This document shows positions 55,021-64,000 of a DNA stretch of 64,000 nucleotides, piece after piece. Position 1 is the stretch's first letter. Each line of letters starts with the position of its first letter. The notes under the pieces were generated by a model. The model did no database searches and had not been told where the DNA came from. It saw nothing but the letters and a program-made list of their open reading frames with translations. The stretch comes from Linanthus parryae (lineage: Eukaryota; Streptophyta; Magnoliopsida; Ericales; Polemoniaceae), in contig JALGPY010000002.1 in the NCBI GenBank assembly GCA_023055425.1, positions 137,263,927 to 137,327,926 of the forward strand, in the 5' to 3' direction. The translations under genes and the position numbers were made by a program.

Positions 55021-55786
55021 TAGGGGGCGTCCCCTACATGCCCCAACTTTTTTGGGGCTTGCAGAGAGAAAGGCGCTCAGGGGCACACTGATAACCATGT
55101 GCAGGCCCCATCTGTGCGGCCCAATCTCTCAATTGGGGATTACAGAGAAGGGTTTGCTGTGGTGACGCGCATAACAAGTCTAGCACGGCCCACTTGCAAG
55201 ACCCTGTCTGCAAGCCCAAATTGTGGTTGGGACTCGCAGTTTCAGCATATGTCATGTGCGCACCTGCTGCAAGCCCCGGCTGCCAGTTGAGATAACAATC
55301 TTAGGCGAGCGCCCCAATATTCATTATCATGAAGAAGGCCATCAAAAAAATTATCTATTTGCAGAAAACTCTTATGCAAGAGTTATCCGGGAATTGAGAT
55401 TGGTAATGCAACAAGTCTTCTATAACTTTTCCAATTTTTATTCTTGAAGAGCCATTAATCTTATCCCATAACTAAGAGTTTTGACATTTATTTTAAAATA
55501 TTGTTGCACTCTGAAAAGAGGTGAACCAATTAAGTGTAAAGACCAAATAACATATCCAAGACATGACAAGCATGATGCCTTGTCTACCAAGCTTCAAATC
55601 TAAAAGGTTTGGGGAAAGACACAGAGGTTGGGTTGTAGTCAACAAGGATAGGGGAATGATTAGAGATGGTAGTGCATAAATTAGATTGATAAGGATGGTC
55701 AAATGACTGCAATCATGAGCTCGAGACCCAGGATATATCAAGCCTTTCAAAAGTAGGCTCAAAAGAGAACTTGTTATTGGACCAGC
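55021..55786. other. Unassigned sequence left of LTR C
   Basis: No gene is supported. ORFs at 55034-55290 lie in GC-rich repeats (GGCTTGCAG-type motifs) without domain resemblance. The sequence next to LTR C at 55786 is not a primer-binding site, so LTR C is a 3' end. Confidence 0.35.
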
Positions 55787-56391
55787 TGTGTATAAGGAAA
55801 TCCTCAAGAGAGTTCCAAGTGTACACCTCAAGTAGGGGATTAGGACACGGAGAAGAGTAGGGTGTGAGTAGGGAGAGAGTAAGCAATGGCAACTGCTCCA
55901 GAGAGAGAGACAATAGGCAAAGGGTCTGAGAGAGATTAGAGATCAGCCTCTGTAATGAAGGGCTAACGATCCTATATATAGTGGGGAAGTGACTGTTGTG
56001 GGGGTTAATGCACCATAAATGGCGGCTTAATGATAGCCCATGTAACGGCACGTTTGACCGTATATATAGGAACTGTTACGCACCTGCCCGCATATATCGG
56101 AGACCGTTATGAGATCGACCGCATTTATGGGATACGTGAGCCCTAAACCTCTCAGCCAGTTACCATAGGTCGCGCGTGAGCTTGGTTGTCCCTCTCGCGC
56201 GACGAGCCTTACTCTAGCCTCCAAACCACTAAGTCCCTACAAGTCCCGTGTGAATGGTACGCGAGGGCCCTGTCTCGCAGCCCCCAAGCGGATAAGCATG
56301 GGTAGTTATCCGGTGTGTATGGAGCACAGCTAGGTGTGCTGGATGGCTTCCACGTCGCTACGATCTGTCTATCTGGAAAGCACCATCTACA
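55787..56391 (-). repeat. LTR C: 3' LTR of a minus-strand Tat element
   Basis: On the minus strand it begins TGTAGATGGTGCTTTCC (56391) and ends GATTTCCTTATACACA (55787), 605 bp. It aligns over its length with LTR A, including CTATATATAGGATCG (near 55970) and GAGGATTTCCTT. A polypurine tract precedes it, so it is a 3' LTR. Confidence 0.82.
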
Positions 56392-56405
56392 TTAGCCCCC
56401 TTTTG
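56392..56405 (-). other. Polypurine tract of the Tat element with LTR C
   Basis: The minus strand reads CAAAAGGGGGCTAA directly before the LTR start TGTAGAT, the same layout as at 7329-7314. Confidence 0.7.
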
Positions 56406-57230
56406 CGCGGATGTCAGGCGCACGTTTGCTGTGCAGTCGCGTAAAACCAGCCATGCGTGGTCCCCACGCAGTTCCTTGTACCGTTTTGAATATAATTCAA
56501 ATCCTTAGCCCCCGGGCATAGCCATGATTGCCTAGGGTTTAGAAGCGCCGTTTAGCCTCTGACGAAGCGTGGCCACTGTGAATTTAATCAGACGATACCC
56601 ACATATTTTCACCGATTTTTGAGGCAAGAACAACTCAAAACCATTTGATTGGTCATTAATTCCGCCCGACGCGTTTCATATCCTTGATTAGAACTTTTCC
56701 ACCGAATTTCTCTTGAAAATCATATGAACTAGAGAGAGGATCAAGAAGCAGAATCCTTCGATCGAGTTCTTAACAAACTTTCCCAGGTAGTTCAGACAGT
56801 CCAGGCACTTCATAAAAAATCTTGTTAGTGATTCTCCCCCTTTTCTTTACTTGATTTTCAACTAGCAGATACTCTTCTCCCCCTTCTTCTATTGGTTTAG
56901 ACTGTATGATTCTCGTGTTCCTTACTGTTTCTTTTTAACCAGAAATAGCCAGAACCAAAAGCTTGAAAGAGGCATTTTCCCTTTCGGAGGTTTCAAAAGA
57001 GCTGTGGTTAAAGGGCCCTTACCTAGGAAGGGATGATTTTTATCTGGCTACTATCAGGGGTACTTCAATTGAGACACATCCCCCAAAGAACGCTTTAAAA
57101 TTGACCTCCGAGCCTGAAAGAGACGATTGGGATCTTACCAATGTAAGTGACATTCACAGACTTGGCCTCGAAGTTGGGCTCTGCCCTTTCACAAATATTC
57201 TTCACCAGACCTTTACTGAGAAGTTGGATT
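56406..57230 (-). other. 3' internal region of the minus-strand Tat element, cut by Copia F
   Basis: This lies between the polypurine tract and the Copia LTR at 57231. No pol sequence. It holds an ORF on the strand opposite to the element (next entry). A pyrimidine-rich TTCTTTTTAACCAG just before that ORF looks like a splice acceptor. Confidence 0.55.
56963..57230 (+). CDS. Antisense ORF of the Tat element with LTR C, truncated by a Copia insertion
   Basis: Open frame: LKEAFSLSEVSKELWLKGPY, then DDWDLTNVSDIHRLGLEVG and PFTNILHQTFTEKLDL, interrupted by the Copia LTR at 57231. Past that point the frame reads LTR sequence. The upstream text IARTKSLKEAF could have begun with ATG, now ATA. Orientation and position (antisense, between pol and polypurine tract) match the antisense gene at 27898-28930. 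The two segments do not overlap in sequence, so this may be the N-terminal part of the same kind of protein; that is inference. Confidence 0.45.
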
Positions 57231-58788
57231 TGTTGGAATTGTGCCATAGAGGCAATCAATTAATTGAGACATTTATGGATTTACGATTCATTATGTTATC
57301 GATATAGAGGTATGTTAACATGAATGAAGTCCTTAGAATATAAGTGTTATATTCTTAAATATCCCTAGTCAATTATAATGATTAATGGGACAATCATCTA
57401 TAGACTAGTATGGGGTTGGATTGATATGGAGATATCATGATCCAACACATGGGTATGCATTAGGAGTAATGGCATACTGGATTGACCCATCTCCGAGAAG
57501 GCTACATACACGTTATGTTAAGTCACAAGCGCTTCTCGCGGTGCAATGGTATTGTCATCCTTAGACTTGAAGTCACTAGATATTCTAGTTGTGGATTATT
57601 GTGATTTTGGTAGCGTTAAACGCTACTCCGTAACTGGGTAGTTATAAAGACGTGTACTGGATACAATAAGAAGCAAGCTTAGAGATCGTAGTGGACGTAG
57701 ATAGAATTTGTCTCTCCCACATAACGGGAGCAAATATCCTAGGCCACTCGAGGGATAGTTCTTATAAAATGTCTGGCCAGACTCAAATAAATCAATATGG
57801 GATATTGATGTTATTTGCACGAGTAAGGCTATTCCCATGGATCGAGAAACTATGGATTGGATATGCGAGTGTGACTTGTATGTCTCGTGTCCAATCCGGA
57901 TATGAGGACAAAGGGATGAGACAATTACTTGCATAAGGTTTGTCATGATGACTATTCTATTTGTTGGCTAGAATGGATGTCTTGCTAGAGGCCGCTCCAT
58001 ATTAGTAAATAGTTACTACCAACTAAATAGAGCCTATGGGGTCACACGCCATATAGGGGTGAACTAGACGTGGGAAATAATTAATTAATATGATTAATTA
58101 ATTAGAAGGATCAAATCGCAACAACTTGCTAACTTAGTAGGACTAATATGCAAGTTGGACTACTCCATGTATAGACATGATTAGGATTTGCCAAGGTGGC
58201 CTAATTCATGTAGAGACATGATTATGATTAATTTGCAAATAGAACTAATCCATGTATTGACATGATAAGGACTATTTTGCAAAAGGGACTAATCCGAACT
58301 TGGGTAGGATTATGAGGGGTTCTTTATGTAGTAGGATAAGGAGTTGTTGGGCTATATAAAGAACACTCCTAGATTATTTTTCTCTCTACACACAACACAC
58401 ATCTATATGATAGAAGTAAAGAGAGAATAAAGCAAGGAGATACCAAGTCTCAAAAGGAGGGCCGAACCCCCTTTATGGGACCGCCCCCTACCCGTCGGCC
58501 AAAGGGAGAGCCGCCCCACCTTTGGCACTCCATTGTTGGCGATTCCTTCTTACTCCTCCATTCTTCCTAGCTAGCACATGGATTTGGAGGATCTAGATCT
58601 CTCCTCTAGGCGTGGATCAACCGTAGAGACGTGACACTATTCGCGTTTGAAGTCATCAAAGGAGAACCCTAAGGTGTGTTATTGATTTCTTCCCTTACCA
58701 TCGTTATGTCTCTTGACTTGTGATCCTTGGAGGGTTTTGCATGGTTTATTTTTGTTTCCGTTGCGCATTCATGAGTCAAAACCCTACA
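57231..58788 (+). repeat. 5' LTR of Copia F (same family as the left-edge element)
   Basis: Begins TGTTGGAATTGTGCC and ends AAAACCCTACA, 1558 bp. A TATA box lies at 58353-58360 (TATATAAA). It aligns with the reverse complement of 2732-4055 but is longer. It is inserted in a Tat antisense ORF; the 5 bp before it are GGATT, and the matching duplication would lie beyond the missing 3' LTR. Confidence 0.88.
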
Positions 58789-58789
58789 G

Positions 58790-58802
58790 TGGTATCAGAG
58801 CC
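58790..58802 (+). promoter_or_regulatory. Primer-binding site of Copia F
   Basis: TGGTATCAGAGCC lies one base after the LTR end, as in the left-edge element. Confidence 0.9.
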
Positions 58803-60450
58803 ACAGGTCGTAGAGCATAAACGTGGTTTATGTGTTACGTTTTAGTTGTTTTACACCTTAAATTGATTGTTTATCGCGTAAAACAAGACAAATCAAGCAT
58901 GGGATGCAATTTGTCAATAATCTATCATAACAAGATCTAATTTTTGCATTGGATGCATGAATTGGTGAGTTTGAGAAATTTTAGGATCTTAGATCTAGGG
59001 TTTGGGCATCCTTGGGGAAGAAGGAGTTCTTCCAAAACAAGGAAACAACCAAACTTGGGCACCAAGCAAGGGAGTTGTTTTGGAAACAACTCCCTATAGA
59101 GGTTCGGCCCCCTAAGGGGACCGCCCCTCTTGCTTGCCGCCCAAGTCTTGGCCGCCCTAGGGGCCGGGCGGCCCTAGCCCGCGGCCTAGCCGCGTGGGTT
59201 AGGGGCCGGGCCGGCCCTAGGGCCCTTACGGTTCACCTTTTTGGGCCTGGACAATTGGATTGTTGGGCCCATGGACCGTTTTAACCCTAGAATTCCTAAA
59301 ATCAATTAAAATTAACCAAGCGCGTTAAAATTGGATTTTTACTGTTTATGTGCAATTCGCATGGTGATTGGATATGGCCTTAGGATGTGGTTTGATGTTG
59401 ATGTTTAATTTTGTGGTTTGGTTTACGGCCTGCGAGCTGATCAATTAATTGTAATAATTAATTAGGGTTTTATGGCCTGCGTGCCATTTTTTTCTCAACT
59501 TGTGAGATTTATTTTATTTAGTATAGAAGTTAGCAAGTGCTAGATAAAGTAGATTGTTAGCCAAGATTGAAGAAAAGAAGCCCAAAGCCAAAAGAAGCCA
59601 CACAAGATGGAGCATGGAGCATTCCACAAGACTATGAAGGATGGACCAAAATATCAAGACGCATGGAGATGTGTTTGCTTTTAGGGTTCATAGATAATTC
59701 CATTGACTTGGAATTACCTTAGTCTAGAAAAGGCCATATCCACATCACGTTTAATTTTTGTTTTGTGGTTGTTTACTTTATTGTCTTATTATTTTGTGGT
59801 TGGTGTATGGTTGATGCATGCAATTAGGATAATAAGATAATTAGACAACCCGGATCTATTATTTGGAGTTGTGCCCAAACTCAAATAGATAGATTAGTTG
59901 ATATTGATCAACAAAACAATTAAAATTGAATTTAAAAATCCCTCAAAATTCAAATATTGTGTTCTTGCCTTCTCGTTATTTAAACACTCATGATCATCAT
60001 TATTTATCAAGTTCGTGCGTGCCAAAGCAGGGCGACTTGGTTCATAATGATGGAATGCGATGGCACGTAACAATGTGCAATTGTTTAAAAAAGAGGTTGA
60101 ACACAACTGGGCTATTAATATGATTAAGAAACCTAGAGGCAATCAATTGGGATTATCCATATGAATGGATAAATAAGGAGTTATTTGCCCAATTGAACCA
60201 AGAGTTGCATAAGGGATGCAATTGGAATTGTTCCTACCTAAAGTAGTCAAATTATGGGTGACTTGCCAAAGCAAGCTCATAAGGAGATGAAACATGGATC
60301 TTGGCCCACTAGAAAATATAAGGATATTTTCCGCATTAATATCTTGAGGGTTATTAATCCGTAGTAAAATAGTGGGAGCTATATTTGACAATTTAAATCC
60401 TTGTTGAATATAGTTATACGTCACAAACTTTGCATAATCCTATTATGTTG
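58803..60450 (+). other. Leader of Copia F
   Basis: Aligns with the reverse complement of 1056-2717, including the GC-rich block at about 59150-59230 and the AT-rich end GTGGGAGCTATATTT. Similarity breaks near 60385, just before the expected gag start. Confidence 0.75.
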
Positions 60451-60459
60451 AATACCCAT

Positions 60460-62756
60460 GGCATTAAACAAATAAAAACGCGACTCTATCTATTTCCTAG
60501 ACTGGTATAAAATTGAGAATTGTTCTCAAATAAAAGAGAAATTGTTGTACATCGTAGAAACATAAAGTTCTCTTCCTACCAACTACCAAAACACACTAAA
60601 ACCTAATGGAAGGGACATCAAAGAATAGTTCTTTAGATGTGACTTGCCTCATGTTAGCTGCCATGAACTCTGAGCCCTAGAGGCAAGAAGAGAGACATGG
60701 AGAAGTATGATATGATCATACATTGAAAGAAGCTCTTTCAAAAGAGGGAGCTAGACATGAAAGGTTTGAAGTGTTGCTCTACTTTGGGTTATGCAAATAT
60801 ACTAATTCAATATGATTGAAACATTAGAGAATATGCATTATCTATGAGATAGGTAAAGAATAAAAGGTTATTCACCCAAGTAGACCAAGAATTGCATTGG
60901 ATGCAATTATAGTTTTGTTTTAAATTTGATTTACTCAATATGATTGAAAAATCACTAAAACAAAACACTAATAATGGGCATAGGCAAAGCTGTTAATGGT
61001 TAACAGCATGGGTAAAGGCAAATGGTTTGCGCCGACCCCATGGGTATAAAGCAAGCCTGTTGCTAAAACCAAGTTGTCTTGGAGTCCCATAGGTGGTGTA
61101 GAGGAAGAGAAACTACCCAAAGTACCTGGAAGTAAATAATAAAGGAATTATGAATTCCGATTTGGGTATTTTTGTTATATAAATCAATGTGTCTATCTCA
61201 TCATCATAAGTATATGATACTAGATGAGGATCTCATATTTATAGAAATGTGGAGGATCTCAAGAGACGAAGACAATTGGATAAGGAAGAAATAATCCTAC
61301 ACGTGGGGCTATGAAGAAAAGGGTTGCTGAAAAGCCGTAGGGAATTATTTCTACCTTTAAGAAATTGTTCATGAATTAGACAAAAGCGATAATGTCCCTA
61401 CTATGAGTAGGACCATTATCATAGTTTCTTGTTTGGACAAGAAAGCTCCTTATCATAATAAAAGGACAAATGTTGTTCCATTTATTATGGTATGCATTAT
61501 TGTAATGCAATTTTGTCTAAGTGGATTCTATATCCATGATCATGATAATTTCATCTATAATATTAATACTTAGAGGTTTGCATATAATGATATGAACTTC
61601 ACTTATCTTTAGCATTATCGTTTAGGCCCCATAAATAAGAGATACATATCTAGAACCCCATGAGGATGGATTTCTGGAACTCATTTGATTATTGAATCAT
61701 ATGAGACATGTAAGACTTATTAGGCAAAGATATGATCTTTTGGGAATCATACATATCGATGTATGAGGGCCACTAAGCACAAATGCTAAAGATGGTTTTC
61801 AGTACTTCATCATATTTACTGATGTGATCAGAGAAATATGGATTTGTGTATCTTATGAAGAAACAAATCAGAATCCTTTGAATTGTTCAAGGTATTCAGG
61901 AATGAAGTAGAGAACCAGATTGGAAAAAGTATTAGGGCTCTACGATTGGATCATAGAGGAGAGTACTTGAGCCAAGAGTTTGACAACAATCTATGGGAGT
62001 GTTGGATATGATCCAAAACTCGCTCCACCTAGCACGCCACATGTGTTTGCCGTGTCTAAAAGGAGATTTCGGACCTTGTAGGACACGGTTTGGTCCATGA
62101 TGAGTCAAACAGAACTTCCAGTTTACTTTTGGGGCTATGTTCTAATTACAGCAAATTTCGCCCTTAACCTTGTTCCATCAAAAACGGATTATGAATAACG
62201 CCATATGAGATATGGACTAGGAAAGTGTCCTAGTGTGTCATTCATAAAGATTTGGGGTTATGAAGTTTATGTAAAAGAGTTTACAAATAAACTTGGACCC
62301 AAGTCGGATAAATGTTTTGTGGGATATCCTGAAAAGGATATTATTTCTACAACCCAATCGAGAACAAACTGTTTGGTGCTCGAACTACAGTGTTTCTAGG
62401 TAGAGATTGTCTCTAAGAAGAAACAGTGGGAGGACAGTAGAACTTGAAAAGTTCAAGAACCACAATAGAACATTGATCCGTTTGATGGAACATGAGCAGG
62501 ATCACAAAGTGTTGTGGAGTAACCTACTCAGATAACACAAGAACCTCGTAGGTCAGGTAGGATATGTCAAGGGACTAGATAAATAAGGATTTCTCATAAC
62601 CCGTGATATATTGCTCATAAAGATGAGCCTACAACCTATGAGATGGCCACGTGTGGCCATAATCTCGGAAATGGCTTCGAGCCATGAGATACGATATGGA
62701 ATCCATGTATACCAACAAAGTATAGACTTTGGTGGAACCACCTGAAGGGTAGGACC
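60460..62756 (+). pseudogene. Decayed gag-pol of Copia F
   Basis: Gag text FLDWYK near 60508 matches FLDWYR of the left-edge copy. No long frame remains. An integrase core is readable in pieces: HIDV-GPLSTNAKDGFQYF near 61757-61805, LRLDHRGEYLSQEFDN near 61940-61990, then ELPVYFWGYVLITANFALNL near 62115-62175. KCPSVSFIKIWGYEVYVKEF and GPKSDKCFVGYPEKD follow (62221-62340). Stops and indels are frequent. RT and RNase H are not present before the next LTR interrupts at 62757. Confidence 0.8.
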
Positions 62757-64000
62757 TGTAGGGTTTTGATTCATGGATCGCGCAAACGGAAGCATAATCA
62801 AACAAACAACCATGCAAAACCCTCCAAGGATCACAAGTCTAGATGCATAACGATAGTAAAGGTAAGAAATCATAAACACACCTTTGGGTTCTCCTTGATG
62901 ACTTCAAACGCGAATAGTGTCACGTTCTCTATAGTTGATCCACGCCTAGAGTTGTTCCTAGATCTCCAATCTCCTTGGTGCTAGCCCGGAATGAAAGGAG
63001 GGTGAAGGAATCACGCAAAACGAGGCACAAAAGGGGGCTCGGCCCTCTTGTGGCGTCGGGGACGAGTGGGCGGCGGCAAGGGGGCGGCGTCCCTCTTGTT
63101 GCTTGCTCTCTCTCTCCTTTGTTCTCTCCTACTCTTGTTATGTTCTCTTTAGAGCATAAGTTGTGTAGGGAAGGAAGGAAGGAGGGTCCTTTATATAGTC
63201 CAACAACTCCTTGTTAACTACCTAAAGGACTTATTCTAGTCCTACTAGAATTCAATTTAGTCCCTTCCTTGCAAATTAGTCCCTACTAAGTTTGCAAGGG
63301 TTTGCGAAGTGATCCTTCTAATTAATTAACCCAATTAATTAATTCCCAAATCTAGTACAACTCTATATAGCGTGTGACCCCATAGGTTCTATCTAGTTGG
63401 TAGCAACTATTTGCTAATATGGAGCGGTTTCTAGCAAAACATCCATTCTAGCCAACTAATAGAATAGTCATCTAGACAACCTTGTACAAGTAATTGTCCC
63501 ATCCCTTTGCCTCCATATCCGGATTGGACACGAGACATACAAGTCACACTCGTATATCCAATCCCTAGTTTCTCGATCCATGGAATAGCCTTATTCGTGC
63601 AAATAACATCAATATCACATATATTGATTTATTTGAGTCTGGCCAGACATTCTATAAGCACTATCCTTCGAGTGGCCTTGGATATTTGCTCCCGTTATGT
63701 GGGAGGGGCAAATCCTCTCTACGTCCACTACGATCTCTAAGCTTGCTTCTCATTGTATCCAGTACACGCCTTTATAACTACCCAGTTACGGTGTAGCGTT
63801 TAACGCTACCAAGATCACAATGATCCACAACTAGAATATCTAGTGACTTCAAGTCTAAGGATGACAATACCATTGTACCCGAGAAGCACTTGTGACTCAA
63901 CATAACGTGTATGTAGCCTTCTCGGTAATGGGTCAATCCAGTGCAACATTCCGTAATGCACACCTATGTGTTGGATCGTGATATCTCCATATCAATCCAA
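62757..64000 (-). repeat. LTR of a further copy of the same Copia family, minus strand, incomplete at the edge
   Basis: The plus strand begins TGTAGGGTTTTGATTCATGG, like the inner end of the left LTR (2732), but it is not preceded by a primer-binding site. It is therefore the outer end of a 3' LTR or of a solo LTR, inserted into the decayed pol of Copia F. It is very similar to 2732-3860, with an extra segment at about 63303-63415. A TATA box lies near 63190-63198 (minus). Confidence 0.85.

Overview
The window is nuclear DNA from a flowering plant, probably a eudicot. It is dense with LTR retrotransposons, and its few host genes carry spliceosomal introns and belong to families typical of plants (F-box/FBD-type proteins and nucellin-like aspartic proteases). 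No bacterial, organellar or viral gene cluster is visible, and the species cannot be fixed from the sequence alone.

Layout. 1-4055 is the 5' half of a minus-strand Copia element (gag start, GC-rich leader, primer-binding site, LTR); the same family returns at the other end as a decayed plus-strand copy (57231-62756) that is itself interrupted by another minus-strand LTR (62757 to the edge). 4056-7250 is non-coding retroelement debris. 7314-28930 is a pile of Ty3/Tat elements. It begins with the 3' end of a minus-strand copy. A plus-strand chimera follows, in which a truncated gag-pro-RT unit (A1) runs straight into the gag start of a second, more complete gag-pol unit (A2). Next comes LTR B with a nearly complete gag-pol (B). 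Behind B lie a 55-bp tandem repeat and a spliced gene on the opposite strand. A similar 3' end of a Tat element, again with an antisense ORF, sits at 55787-57230.

28931-33730 holds exon-like host sequence, including a broken aspartic-protease gene, between two clusters rich in the motif CCGTCGTA. 33751-38565 is a decayed minus-strand Copia element (D) cut by a 2578-bp Helitron (34047-36624). The Helitron ends are clear, and removing it restores the integrase reading frame at an AT dinucleotide. The Helitron carries spliced RPA-like (OB-fold) exons.

38581-51693 is an F-box gene neighbourhood: one nearly intact four-domain gene (50196-51693, three exons, one frameshift) and decayed duplicates, one of which contains a solo LTR with a perfect 5-bp target duplication. 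Within it lies the best preserved element of the window, Copia E (41044-46082): identical 305-bp LTRs, a 5-bp target-site duplication and an uninterrupted 1471-codon polyprotein. 46083-55780 is mostly intergenic, with small inverted-repeat elements, a TA microsatellite and an LTR-like block.

The window does not encode one cooperating pathway. Its logic is nested insertion, and the order of many events can be read directly from junctions, target duplications and undamaged paralogues.
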